Program-made: the position numbers and the translations under genes | From: Gari tellinella | Lineage: Eukaryota; Mollusca; Bivalvia; Cardiida; Psammobiidae | Length of the DNA: 64,000 nt | Direction: 5' to 3' | Assembly (NCBI GenBank): GCA_922989275.2 | Contig: OV277866.1 | Coordinates: forward strand, 57,155,246-57,219,245 | Part shown: in pieces, positions 10,720 to 20,612 of the stretch | Layout: every line of letters starts with the position of its first letter | How positions within the stretch are numbered: the stretch's first letter is position 1 | The notes under the pieces: generated by a model | Told to the model about the DNA's origin: nothing | The model's input: only the letters and a program-made list of their open reading frames with translations | Database searches by the model: none

Positions 10720-10981
10720 CCCATTCGAACGAAAACGCATTGCAATTAAATGGGGGAAATGGTAACTTTTGGACAATTCTTACATGTAATACATGTATGC
10801 TTCTATATGAGCGGCAAACGTATTGCAGTAAAATGTAGAAAACGTCAACGTGTTGACAATTCTGATGATTCATTTATATCTGAGTGGCCCGCCGACTGGT
10901 CTGGCTCTAAACTGTTTGCAATGGAAATAATAGTTTTAGCACTAACGCCCTTATTTGGAAAGAATAACGTAGTCTCCACTA
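10696..10981 (-). mobile_element. TA-1 relic, scrambled
   Basis: CATTGGAGAAAACGTTACAC start and CGTAGTCTCCACT end. ACGTAGAAAA-type internal sequence appears twice (near 10745 and 10830) and the hairpin keeps only its right arm. Confidence 0.65.
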
Positions 10982-11006
10982 TATTTCCCAGTAGACGCTA
11001 AAGCTA

Positions 11007-11263
11007 CAGTGGAGAAAACGTTATACTTTCCCAATAAACGCGTTTACGCTAAAACTATTATATCGATTGCAAACAGTTTGGAGCCAGATCAGACGCCGGG
11101 TAACCCGGCGTCTGATCAGGCTCCAAACTGGTTGCAACTCAGATTAAAATAACTTATTAGAATTGTCCAAAAGTTGTATTTTTCTACGTTTTAGTGTTTT
11201 GCGTTTGCGCTTTGTTTGCGTTTTGTTTCGTTTAAACGGGAAATAATAACAGATTCTCAACTG
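11007..11263 (+). mobile_element. TA-1 subtype A/B intermediate, complete
   Basis: 257 bp, TA/TA. The right arm is longer because of an extra TTTGTTTGCGTTTTGTTTCG-like unit. Hairpin intact. Confidence 0.9.
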
Positions 11264-11267
11264 TATT

Positions 11268-11733
11268 ACAATTGCGAACATTTTGGGGCAATATCAGACG
11301 ACAGGTACATTTAAAGCCGGCGTCTGATCAGGCCCCCAAACTGTTTACCACTCAGATTAGAATACATGTGCATGTAACTGTTACAGGGGAGAAAACGTTA
11401 TTCTTTCCCGTTTAAACGCAAACGAAACGCAAACGCAAATCACTAAAACGTAAAAAGGTACAATGTTTGGATAATTCTGATAATTCATGTTTATCTAAGT
11501 GGCAAAGAGTTTAGAGCCAGATCAGACGCCGGGTTACCCGGCGTCTGATCTGACTCCAAACTGTTTGTAATAGAAATAATAGTTTTAGCGTTAACGCGTT
11601 TATTGTGAAAGAATAACGTTTTATCCACTGTACGGTAAGAAATGTCAAAACATGGCCCTTTTCGACATTTTAATGCATTGCATTTGTATTTCGTTTGCGT
11701 TTTAAGGGCAAAGAATAGTGCATTATCGACTAT
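11268..11733 (+). mobile_element. TA-1 old copy, interrupted
   Basis: Hairpin relic at 11276-11345 and right arm (ATGCATTGCATTTG, TTTCGTTTGCG) at 11640-11733 lie on either side of the insertion at 11384-11630. Confidence 0.6.
11384..11630 (-). mobile_element. TA-1, nested insertion
   Basis: 247 bp, CAGGGGAGAAAACG to TTATCCACTG, TA/TA. Hairpin with CTGACTCC in the right arm. Confidence 0.9.
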
Positions 11734-11804
11734 AACCTTCTCGCATTGCAAAACTTTTTTAGAAATCGCATGCTTTATTCCCGAATAATCGCCTATCTTT
11801 ACGT

Positions 11805-12064
11805 AGCCGTTGAGTGATGACTTTCATAGATTCCCAATAAACCATTTTGTCTTAATGCTAAATGCAATTACGTTTTATTTTCATCGTAGTTTACAGCTAG
11901 ATCACACGCTGTGTAACCTAGTGTCTGATCAGGCTGCAACCCGTTTGCAAGTCAAATATAAAGAAATCGTGAGATTTTTAAAATGCTGTCATTTTCAACA
12001 TGTTATTGCAATGCGTTTGGTTTTCATTAAGTTTAAACGAAATAACAATACCGTTTCCCCACTG
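11805..12064 (+). mobile_element. TA-1 old copy
   Basis: Degenerate left end, TTCCCAATAAACCATTTTG arm, hairpin CTAGATCACACGCTGTG...CTGATCAGG and the end TTTCCCCACTG. Confidence 0.75.
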
Positions 12065-12096
12065 TATACTGTATTATCACGACATGCTACATTAAA

Positions 12097-12342
12097 CAGT
12101 GGAGAATGTGTTATTATTTCCAAATATACGCGTTCACGCTAAAACTATTATTTCCATTACAAACAAATTGGAGTCAGATCGGACGCCGGGTAACTTAGCG
12201 TGTGATTAGGCTCCAAACTGTTTGCCCCTCAAATTAACATTTATAGTAAGAATCGTCAAAATGTTGCCTCTCTTTACATTTTACGGCAATGCGTTTGCGT
12301 TCCGTCGCGATTAAACCAGAAAGAATAACATCTACTCCACTG
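12097..12342 (+). mobile_element. TA-1, complete but diverged
   Basis: Still 246 bp. Left flank TAAA rather than TA. Hairpin right arm changed (TAACTTAGCGTGTGATTAGG). Confidence 0.87.
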
Positions 12343-12356
12343 TATGCTTCATCATA

Positions 12357-12602
12357 CAGTGGAGAATCTGTTATTCTTTCCCAATAAACGCGTTTACGCT
12401 AAAACCATTATTTCCAGTGTAAACAGTTTGGAGCCAGATCAGACGCCGGGTAACCCGGCGTCTGATCAGGCTCCAAACTGTTTGTCACCAAGATAAACAA
12501 GAATTATCAGAATTGTCCAAAAGTTGTTCTTTTCTACGTTTTAGTGCTTTGCGTTTGCGTACGTTTGCGTTTAAACGGGAAAGAATAACAGATTCTCCAC
12601 TG
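12357..12602 (+). mobile_element. TA-1 subtype A, complete (good reference copy)
   Basis: 246 bp between TA 12355-12356 and TA 12603-12604. Segments in order: terminus CAGTGGAGAATCTG; AATAAACGCGTTTACGC arm; hairpin with A/A mismatch; GTTCTTTTCTACG; TTTGCGTTTGCGTACG arm; terminus CAGATTCTCCACTG. No open frame of useful length; mobilisation would need a transposase supplied elsewhere. Confidence 0.95.
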
Positions 12603-12604
12603 TA

Positions 12605-13080
12605 GTAATTTATCTATAAAGGCGAGTGATGTTCATTTTGTAACGACTGTATAGTCCTCACTAGTTTAACCCACTTGATGCGCCACAGTTATATTGGGCT
12701 ACGAGATCGGGGAGATAGGCGATGTTCGATTTTGTTTCTTAACTATTCATGCCTGGGTTATTTCCAATGTGCTCTTCTATAGAACTTCTTGGCAGGATGT
12801 ATACCAGGATCTAGGGGGTGTCGCTATATAGGACATTTAATATTTGTTAATATAGCAGGTATTTACGTATCCATAGCGACATGTAGCGTAGGTCTAGATA
12901 AGAGACCTTGGTTTTGTTGATAGTTAACTGGGTCTATACTGTTCATCAATGTCCTTTTTAAGGGACGATAGCTAAGCCTTGAATGGATTACTATGTCATT
13001 CGTAACTACGCCGCGTAGAGACGGTATCGCATGGTTTAGAATTGCCGTCTGTAATTTGTTTTCAAAATTTTTATTTAAGA
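12605..13080. other. No recognisable feature
   Basis: About 475 bp free of the hairpin and terminal motifs. The longest low-repeat stretch of the first 14 kb. No exon-like signal that I trust. Confidence 0.5.
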
Positions 13081-13200
13081 CAATTTAACTGAGTAAATAT
13101 CTAAAAGGGTACCAAACAGTTTGGATCCTGATCAGACGCCGAGTTACTCGGTGTCTGATCAGGAGCTAAACTGTTTGTACAAGCAAAGTATAGTCGAGAT
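13081..13200 (+). mobile_element. TT-2 MITE fragment with hairpin
   Basis: Hairpin 13110-13173, arms CAAACAGTTTGGATCCTGAT CAGACGCC, apex GAGTTACTC. The GAG/CTC pair replaces the usual GGG/CCC. Confidence 0.65.
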
Positions 13201-13348
13201 TGACAATAAAGGGATTTGGTAGATATATAGATATCCAGACCTCGCTTATAGACATATGACAGGTCTAAATCACCAAAAATAACTCGGCTATTAATGAGGA
13301 ACAATTAAGTCTTAGTCTGCATTATAGAACAAAAGATGTACACTAACC

Positions 13349-13560
13349 TTAACGCTTTGCATGCTGGGGATTTATTTCGACTGCAACATTTGTAGTCTGC
13401 GACTGTTCTAAAAACATAATTTTCAAAATTTCTTTTCAGAACAGGGTCAGAATGTCAAACAGTTTGGATTCTGAAAAGACGACTCGTTACGCGGCGTCTC
13501 ATTAGGATTCAAACTGTTTGCAAAGGTATTCACTATGGTACATACATGTATATCCGCCGC
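13349..13560 (+). mobile_element. TT-2 MITE
   Basis: TTAACGCTTTGC left end, TTGTAGTCTGCGAC motif and hairpin near 13455-13522 with apex CGTTACG and mirrored GGATTC arms. Confidence 0.6.
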
Positions 13561-13599
13561 TAGCATGCAAATAGTTAAACGACTTGTTGGACGCAATTG

Positions 13600-13785
13600 G
13601 GGAATGCTTTACAAACGGTTATGACCCAGACAAAACGCCATGTAAATTGGCGTTTTATTAGGATCAAAACTGTTTGACACTCATATCGATATATTAAGTA
13701 AAATAGGACCACATACTTAATTTGAAATCTGTTTTCCGTATAACATTTTTTAAACAGACAGCAATTAAATAGTGGAAGGGGTAAG
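13600..13785 (+). mobile_element. TT-2 MITE relic
   Basis: Eroded hairpin GGTTATGACCCAGAC...GGATCAAAACTG, then ATCGATATATTAAG and the right end GGAAGGGGTAA. Confidence 0.55.
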
Positions 13786-13793
13786 ACATTGTT

Positions 13794-14007
13794 TTAACCC
13801 TTTGTCTGATGATCGAGACTTGACTAGAATTATACAAACAGTTTAGATCCAGATTAGACGCCGCGTTACGCGGCGTTTGATCTGGATCAAAACTGTTTGC
13901 AACTCATCTTTCAAATTCTTCGATTTTAAAATTCGTAAATTTTATATTGACGAACAATGCAGACGGTTTTTCCAAGACAGACAATTAATATCGGGTAAAA
14001 TGGTTAA
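13794..14007 (+). mobile_element. TT-2 MITE, near complete
   Basis: TTAACCCTTTG start and TGGTTAA end. Hairpin 13839-13905 with arms CAAACAGTTTAGATCCAGAT and apex CGCGTTACGCG. Confidence 0.7.
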
Positions 14008-14341
14008 TCTGGAATCTAGTTGTTAAAGACAATGACTGGATGAATTGTACGGTGTATTGGCGGTGGAATTAGACGCGAATCAGGATTTTTTGTGCATTGT
14101 GTTATCAACTTAGTAGGTCATCCATTGGGGACGATGACAATTTAACTGCACAAGCACAATAAAGCATGGCTTGAGCAATGTAAGTGCACTTCATGGATAC
14201 GCGTCGTGGTATATTGACAGATAAACAGTGTGGGGACAGTTGTTGATAGTATTAATACTACATACTACATTTAAGTGTTCGGAACAAATAAGTGAATATA
14301 TTGTTTGTGATTTATATACACTGACAGGTAAGTACTTGATA
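14008..14341. other. No recognisable feature
   Basis: AT-rich, no repeat core seen. Confidence 0.5.
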
Positions 14342-14549
14342 CAATGGAGAAAACGTTATTATTTTCCGATTAAACATCAGTAAAGGGAAAATGCAATTTT
14401 AATTTAATATTCTGACGAGTTATTGTTATCTGAGTGGCAAACCTTTTTTAGCCTGATCAGATGCCGTGTTACCCAGGCGTCTCATCTGACTCCAAAACAT
14501 GTGCAATGGACACGAAGATGTTTATTGGAAGAAAATACTGTCTTCACTA
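14342..14549 (-). mobile_element. TA-1 old copy
   Basis: CAATGGAGAAAACG start, decayed hairpin CCTGATCAGATGCC...CCAGGCGTCTCATC and right arm GTTTATTGGAAGAAAATAC with a worn end. Confidence 0.7.
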
Positions 14550-14577
14550 TTTATTCTTCATTCGCTTTTTCATTAGG

Positions 14578-14722
14578 AATGCAATAAAAACCTCTCTAGC
14601 AAGACAACTAGAGTGTTTAAGTTATTAGGTTTTTACGAAAGTTGACTGCTTCAAGCAATGTGACAGTTAAACAGAACGCTCCTTTAAAAGATTGCTGTTT
14701 TACTGTCAATTTACTACATGTA
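14578..14722 (+). mobile_element. TA-2 relic
   Basis: AACCTCTCTAGCAAGACAAC and a decayed hairpin GACAGTTAAACAGAACGC / TGCTGTTTTACTGTC match the pattern of 21917-22121. Ends not clean. Confidence 0.45.
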
Positions 14723-14760
14723 CATGTTTACATGCATGTATAAGCTGTAACCTGTCTTTT

Positions 14761-14976
14761 TTCTCTCTCTCTCTCTCTATTTGTATCTATCTCTGTACAC
14801 GTATGTCTTATTATCTCTTTCTGTCTACATTGTATCTCTATCGCACTATATCTACTCTCTCTCTCGTTCTCTCTCTCTCTCTTTCTCTCTCTCTCTCCTC
14901 TCTCTCTGTCTTCTCTCTCTCTCTCTGTATTTTCTTTCTTTCTTTCTCTATTCTATCGCTCATTCTCTCTCCCTAT
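14761..14976. repeat. CT-rich microsatellite
   Basis: Long interrupted (CT)n with TATCT and TTTCT variants, polypyrimidine on the + strand. The serine/leucine-rich frames crossing it are a by-product. Confidence 0.95.
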
Positions 14977-15586
14977 TTTAATGTAGCTGTTTGTTTCAGA
15001 TTTCCACATTAACTGTCTCTATCACAGCTCACTCATTCTTGGAATTTCAATTTTAAACAAGATAAACCTGTAAGAATTTTAAATGTGCAGATTGTCAAAG
15101 TCTTTCCCAGTCGCCCCGTGGCATCCGAATAACGCTTCACTACTGGGAGTTTAGAATTAAGTCGCCATAAATTTAGTTTTATTTGTCACATTAATCTTAG
15201 GTCCCACTTGTGCAGGCTTTATTTCTCCACCAGTCAAATTGTCAAAGCGTGATATTCGTTTGTCTGAAGTTACACGTACGGCAGTGAATACGCTAGCCTT
15301 TTCCCTTTCAATAAATTCAAAATAAAGCAAATGTATTTAAACTAAATGTAGAAAAAACCAAATCGGGAAAATATTGACGTTCTTTTCTACGCTGAGTGAG
15401 TTTAAAGGGTGAATGAGTGAAAGCAGTTCGTTTGAAGATTTGAATCAGTTGGCTGTTAAAAGCAAGATCACAGTAAAACAGACAGTTCCTGTAGACTATT
15501 TCATTTTTACCACCATCTTGTTGTTAAGCTGCTATTAATTTTGTATGTAAAATTATCAATTTATTTTCATATCTAATGTCGTAATA
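14977..15586. other. No recognisable feature
   Basis: About 600 bp with no hairpin core, terminal repeat or convincing coding signal. Confidence 0.5.
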
Positions 15587-15638
15587 CTGTGGAGAAGACA
15601 TTATTATTTCCAATAAACGCGTTTATGCTGAAAACATA

Positions 15639-15885
15639 CAGTGGAGAAAACGTTTTTCTTTCCTGTTTAAACGCAAACGAAACGAAAACGGAAAACACTA
15701 AAATGTAAAAAGTACCACTTTGACAATTTTGACTTTTCATTTTTATTATCAGAGTGGCAAACAGTTTGGAGCCTGATCAAATGACGGGTTACCCGGCGTC
15801 TGATCTGGCTCCAAACTGTTTGCAATGGAAATAATAGTTTCAGCATAAACGCGTTTATAGGGAAAGAATAACGTTTTCACAACTG
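15639..15885 (-). mobile_element. TA-1 subtype B, nested (first insertion)
   Basis: 247 bp, CAGTGGAGAAAACG to TTTTCACAACTG between TA and TA, opposite orientation to its host copy. Confidence 0.9.
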
Positions 15886-15950
15886 TATCCATCGTAAACC
15901 TTGTGGAGCAAAATCAGACGCCGAGCAACTCAGCATCTTACATTGGAGAA

Positions 15951-16175
15951 TATGTTAAAACAATAACATGTGTATGTCCATTGCAAACAGTTTGGAGCCC
16001 GATCAGACACCAGATACAATGTAACCCGGCGTCTGACAAGATCCAAACTGTTTGCCACACATATTTAAATGAATCGTAACAAATTTCTAAAAATCCATAT
16101 TTTCTAAATTTAATTTTATTGCTACATGTATGCGTGTGTTTGTGTTGTAACAGGAAAGAAAACGCATTCTCTTTG
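15951..16175 (+). mobile_element. TA-1 nested (second insertion), diverged
   Basis: CATTGGAGAATATG start and CATTCTCTTTG end. Hairpin expanded at the apex (CACCAGATACAATGTAACCC). Most of the AATAAACGCG arm is lost. Confidence 0.75.
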
Positions 16176-16282
16176 TATATGACACAATGATATCTGCCAC
16201 CCAGATTAAAATGAAATCGTATTCAATTTTAAAACACACATTGTGTCGCATTTATTGCATTTGCGTTTAGTTTCACTGAACC

Positions 16283-16495
16283 CTGTCATCGTCAAATTTA
16301 TCCTGAGGTTTTGACCCCATCACCGCACATTGTCATCTGCTTCAATCTTGTTGTCTGCAATATCGATTTAAAGTTATATTTACATGTAAGACAGTGTGAC
16401 TGACGGAACTTCGAAACGAGTGTCAAACATTTAGGATCGCAATCAGAAACCGCGTTACGCGGCGTCTGAGCAAGATTCAAAATGTTTGCAAACGC
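16283..16495 (+). mobile_element. TT-2 MITE
   Basis: CCCTGTCATCGTCAAATTTA left end, TCACCGCACATTG, CATCTGCTTCAATCTTG, TTGTCTGCAATATCG and the hairpin near 16421-16489 with apex CGCGTTACGCG. A useful reference for the left half of TT-2. Confidence 0.7.
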
Positions 16496-16563
16496 GTTTT
16501 GATTACAGGGACAGTGACATGGTAAAAATGGATATGAATAACGTCTTTCCCACACTGTACATA

Positions 16564-16810
16564 CAGTGGAGAAAACGTTATTCTTTCCCAATAAACGCGT
16601 TTACGCTAAAACTATTATTTGCAGTGCAAACAGTTTGGAGCCAGATCAGACGCCGGGTAACCCGGCGTCTGATCAGGCTCCAAACTGTTTGCCACCAAGA
16701 TAAAGATGGATTATCAAAATTGTCCAAAAGTTGTACTTTTTCTACGTTTTAGTGCTTTGCATTTGCGTACGTTTGCGTTTAAACGGGAAAGAATAACAGA
16801 TTATCCACTG
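16564..16810 (+). mobile_element. TA-1, complete
   Basis: 247 bp, TA/TA. Left terminus of subtype B, right of subtype A (CAGATTATCCACTG), so the two ends have mixed ancestry. A/A mismatch in the hairpin. Confidence 0.93.
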
Positions 16811-17134
16811 TACATACATGTACTAGCGTTTCAATAATTTACCCAGTGTCTAGTAGGGTTAATTGAACCAAAAGGTCTCATTCATCGCCAAAACCTCAAC
16901 TGGACATGTGGTGCGGTCTCCACTAAAGTCTATGCCATTTTTGACTATTAGGACTGCTTTTAAAATGTTGCAAAGTGACAAACAGTGCACGCCCTGGTCA
17001 GAGCACTCTTTCAGAAGTCCTACCATCCTGGTCTACATTGTTAGCATATGACAATTGGACTCTTCAAAGGTACACGGTTTGTAAAGGACGAGTATTTGTG
17101 TCGCTAGGGATCAATGAGTTTAACACTTTTATTA
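16811..17134. other. No recognisable feature
   Basis: No repeat core. Two overlapping short frames here show no domain I recognise. Confidence 0.5.
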
Positions 17135-17379
17135 CAGTGGAGAATCTGTTATTCTTTCCCGTTTAAACGCAAACGTACGCAAACGCAAAGCACTAAAACG
17201 TAGAAAAGAACAACTTTTGGCCAATTCTGATATTTCATGTTTATCATGGTGGCAAACAGTTTGGGCCTGATCAGACGCCGGGTTACCCGGCGTCTGATCT
17301 TGCTCCAAACTGTTTGCACTGGAAATAATAGTTTTAGCGTAAACGCGTTTATTGGGAAAGAATAACAGATTCTCCACTG
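17135..17379 (-). mobile_element. TA-1 subtype A, complete
   Basis: 245 bp, TA/TA. Hairpin has CTTGCTCC in the right arm and lacks AG in GGGCCTGATC. Followed by TACATGTGTAC-type sequence. Confidence 0.93.
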
Positions 17380-17500
17380 TACATGTGTACCACTGTACAT
17401 GTGTATACATACATGTACATATTTTATAGAGATTTATTATTACACTATCGATGATTTATCGTTATTTCTAAGTTAGATAAATATCATAATTTTTATACGT

Positions 17501-17592
17501 CACAGTTGATATCATCATTAGCAATGATATCACTTTTGCAGTGACGATATCATTTTTGTGACGTCATGTCACAATATCTTTTGTGACGTCGC
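17501..17592. promoter_or_regulatory. Cluster of CRE-like and GATATC motifs
   Basis: GTGACGTCATGTCAC contains the palindrome TGACGTCA, with further TACGTCAC and GTGACGTCG copies and GATATCA three times within 90 bp. TGACGTCA is the CREB/ATF site in animals; use here is unproven and no gene start is visible. Confidence 0.35.
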
Positions 17593-17889
17593 CCGTAACC
17601 AATTAATTGTGTATGTTTTTTTAATGTAAAAACGTCATTAAAATGTATATAATAAATAGGATAATCAGTTATTCTGGATGGATATGCAAAATATATCATT
17701 TTCATATCAGTCAAAAGGAATTGATTACCCTCTATGTAGCTGTTTACATGTATTCTTACTTGCCAATTATGTGATTGGAATGAATTACAATTTGTTTAAC
17801 GTTTTCATTCATTCTGACACCATACTCCGTCTTCTACTCTTTGCAAATATATCGTTTACTTTTACATCTAAATTTCAGAACAGTAGGAA
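17593..17889. other. No recognisable feature
   Basis: AT-rich spacer. Confidence 0.5.
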
Positions 17890-17955
17890 TTTTGACAAAC
17901 AGTTTTGATTCTGATTTGTCAGCGTCTCATCTTGGTCCACACTGTTTGAAAATGT
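17890..17955 (+). repeat. TT-2 hairpin relic
   Basis: GACAAACAGTTTTGATTCTG, then CAGCGTCTCATCTTGG and CACACTGTTTG: stem recognisable, apex lost. Confidence 0.5.
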
Positions 17956-18090
17956 TATTGTTGTCGTTCTTGGCAGTATTTGGCAATCGTTTTGAAATTT
18001 TGTCATTCACAGTTACAATGTACATGTACTGCCTTAAATCTAACTTTGAAATGATATTGCAGACAACAAAATTAAACCTACGAAAATGTA

Positions 18091-18458
18091 CAGTGCAGAA
18101 AACGCTAATTGTCCTTACATGTACCCCATTCCCCCATAAATACGCCTTTTTACACCTCTAATTTATTTCTGCACTAAAGAAATAGCTTCATTTTATACAA
18201 TTATGAAAATTTATCATAAGAAATATTTTCTATTTTCTAGTACATGTAGATGTTAGCTTAAAGCAGGCTAAAAGTAAAAAAAACCTTTCAACCTGCTTTA
18301 AGTGGTCACCCGGCGTCTGATCAGGCTCCAAACTGTTTGTCACTCAGATCAACTTGAATCGTCAGAATTGTCTTAAAGTTGTACTTTTCTACGTTTTAGT
18401 GTTTTGCGTTTGCGTTAAGTTTGCGTTTAAACGGGAAAGAATAACGTTTTCTCCACTG
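18091..18458 (+). mobile_element. TA-1 split by a TT-5 element
   Basis: Left terminus CAGTGCAGAAAACGC at 18091 and right half from CACCCGGCGTCTGATCAGG (18305) to TTTTCTCCACTG. The break falls at the hairpin apex. Confidence 0.7.
18113..18304 (-). mobile_element. TT-5 element, reverse orientation
   Basis: TACCCCATTCCCCCATAAATACGCC is the TT-5 end motif in reverse, followed by ATGTTAGCTTAAAGCAGGCT and ACCTGCTTTAAG (written in parts). The GGCGCATT centre is reduced. Confidence 0.55.
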
Positions 18459-18723
18459 TACAAATGTACATGATATGTTTTATTTCGGAAGAAAGGCAAT
18501 CGCCTATCACACCACATACAAGAAAACATGTTAACAATACATGTAGTGGATAGTGTGGTAACTTTAACAGGAACACAAAAGATATTCGTGATAATTGAGT
18601 GCAATCATTTTAATACTTTCACTAATTTTAAACACATAAAAGATTTAAACATCTAAAATTTACTTTTTTTGTAAATTTGATAAAGTCATGCAGTGCATAC
18701 ATTATGTATACATATTATGAATA

Positions 18724-18980
18724 CAGTGGAGATTACGTTATTCTTTCTTAGTCAACGGGTTTATGCTATTTGTAAAACTGCTACATGTATTTCCATTGCA
18801 AATAGTGACGAGCAAGATCAGACATATCCGGCGTCTGACCAGACTCCAAATAGTTTTGCCACACATTTAAGAAATACATCGTACATACTTTCAAGAAACT
18901 ATAATTTTCTTCATTTTATTGAAATGTACATGCTTTTCGTATCGTTTAAACGGGACAAAATAAAGTCGTCGTCTGCAGTG
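18724..18980 (+). mobile_element. TA-1 old copy with CATGTA insertion
   Basis: CAGTGGAGATTACG to GTCTGCAGTG. Where the family has AACTATTATTTCC this copy has AACTGCTACATGTATTTCC. Hairpin worn. Confidence 0.8.
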
Positions 18981-19553
18981 TATTTAAATATAGTTATCAT
19001 GTACAAGGTTGCCTTTCAAGAAACAGAAAAGAAAAGACAGAAAGGGGACAAAGATTCAGTTCCATGCAATTATTACTTTAATGTACAACAAAAGTAGTGC
19101 ATAAAGCTCGTTTAGAAGCTTTTGCTGAAAGTTACATGTAAGCAATATTCATGTAAGAGGTGCCCTGAGTGTCTGTAGGGTACATGTAACCGTAGAATAG
19201 GTTTGTTACTGTGTCATTTAAAATTAGCCGTCAATAGCTGAGTTATCAAATACGACTTTGTAACCGGGTTTGTCTATTGTCAATTAAATTGCAGTGTTCG
19301 GTTTTAATTGCCGTAATCCCACTGCTTTGCTATTTAATCCTTTTGATGGTAGATTATCTAATATGTTTCCAAATAATGTGGACTGCTAAAAGAGTGTGTA
19401 TAGATTGCAAATACCGTGTAGGTTATTGCGCGACAAGAGAATATAAGTTTGAAGAAATATCAACATGAAATCCACAAAGTTTGGGTCGTTAGTGTCTGAT
19501 CAGGATGTTGTCTATAGGGATGGGTTATTTTATTTAAAGAACATCACCCCATG
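18981..19553. other. No recognisable feature
   Basis: Several TACATGTA words but no element core. Confidence 0.5.
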
Positions 19554-19557
19554 TTAA

Positions 19558-19765
19558 CCCGTACCATGCTTAATTTTCAATTGAACTCTTCCGATTTCTG
19601 ATAAATTTTTATTTCATATTTATGCTATAGGATGTGTTGCATCATATCAATATTTAATACGACCAAAAGTACATTCCCTGATCGGAGGGCTCCTTTAGGA
19701 GCCCTCCGATCTGGGTCTGTACTGTTGGTAAATTACGCTTTTATCCGATTTCATCACTATAAGGG
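19558..19765 (+). mobile_element. TT-4 MITE
   Basis: Flanked by TTAA at 19554-19557 and 19766-19769. Left end CCCGTACCATGC, right end CTATAAGGG. The central hairpin has the GGAGGGCTCC apex as in TT-1, with arms TACATTCCCTGATC / GATCTGGGTCTGTAC. Confidence 0.6.
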
Positions 19766-19856
19766 TTAATTTAAGATATGGTTATCCTGAATGGTATTAT
19801 TTCAACCCCTTTAGACAATGGTCGGTGTATATAGAAGACAATGCAGGTATATATTA

Positions 19857-20102
19857 CAGTGGAGAATCTGTTATTCTTTCCCAATAAACGCGTTTACGCT
19901 AAAACTATTATTTGCAGTGCAAACAGTTTGGAGCCAGATCAGACACCGGGTAACCCGGCGTCTGATCAGGCTCCAAACTGTTTGCCACCAAGATAAAGAA
20001 GAATTATCAGAATTGTCCAAAAGTTGTTCTTTTCTACGTTTTAGTGCTTTGCGTTTGAGTACGTTTGCGTTTTAACGGGAAAGAATAACAGATTCTCCAC
20101 TG
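19857..20102 (+). mobile_element. TA-1 subtype A, complete
   Basis: 246 bp, TA/TA, hairpin with A/A mismatch (one CACC for CGCC change in the left arm). Confidence 0.94.
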
Positions 20103-20109
20103 TAGAAGC

Positions 20110-20343
20110 AAATTAAACCATACCCTGCTAAGTGAACATAATTAAAATTTACAAGTAGTTTGGATCTTGTTCAGACGCCGAGTACCTCGACGTCAGATCA
20201 TGACCCAATCTTTTTTAAACTGATCTATTCTTTTCTAAAGCTAAATGGATACAAATTATGTTGTTGTGGTTTTAATAAAGTAGAATGAAATACAGACTAG
20301 AATTTTGAAGCAGACGACAATACAGAACGATTAATGATTTAAC
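20110..20343 (+). mobile_element. TT-2 MITE relic
   Basis: Hairpin 20151-20211 (GTTTGGATCTTGTTCAGACG, GAGTACCTC apex) and the right subterminal motif GAAGCAGACGACAAT at 20307. Confidence 0.6.
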
Positions 20344-20562
20344 TATTATCATTCTGAATTGTCGTCTGCTCAATCTATATCGTCTGGAAAATAAAAAAAT
20401 AAAAATTAGTGTGTATGCGTTTAAAACTCAAACAACGTAATATGAGTGACAAACAGTTTGGATCCACACCAGACGTCGCACACGGGGCGTCTTGTCTAGA
20501 TCCAAATCGTTTGCAAATTTTAGCCAAGTCGCGCTTTGCAAGATAAGGATTAACCAATCGGC
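20344..20562 (-). mobile_element. TT-2 MITE, head-to-head with previous copy
   Basis: Begins ATTGTCGTCTGCTC, the mirror of the preceding copy's end. Hairpin 20451-20514 with GGATCCACACCAGACGTC and apex CACACGGG. Confidence 0.6.
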
Positions 20563-20612
20563 CGTGGCTTATGTATCATTGTATAAAGCAATAAACCATA
20601 CGGTACTATAAC

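Larger units (their letters stand above)
15587..16280 (+). mobile_element. Outer TA-1 of a three-layer nest
   Basis: Pieces 15587-15638 (left terminus and AATAAACGCG arm), 15886-15949 (GGAGCAAAATCAGACGCCGA part of the hairpin) and 16180-16280 (right arm with TTTATTGCATTTGCG) are separated by two later TA-1 insertions. Confidence 0.8.

Noticed and set aside
10377..10838. The longest open frame (153 codons) and many similar frames with motifs such as INAFTLKLLFAVQTVWSQ and RRRVTRRLIRLQTV
   Set aside because: These are the TA-1 element translated in either direction, including its palindrome. They recur wherever a copy lies and vary with its indels, so they are not genes.
14692..15012. Serine/leucine-rich frames of 106 and 66 codons
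   Set aside because: They are produced by the CT microsatellite.
17135..17400. TACCACTGTACATGTG after the TA-1 at 17.14 kb as a second element end
   Set aside because: Only CCACTG is present with no arm, so chance or a scar is as likely as a second terminus.
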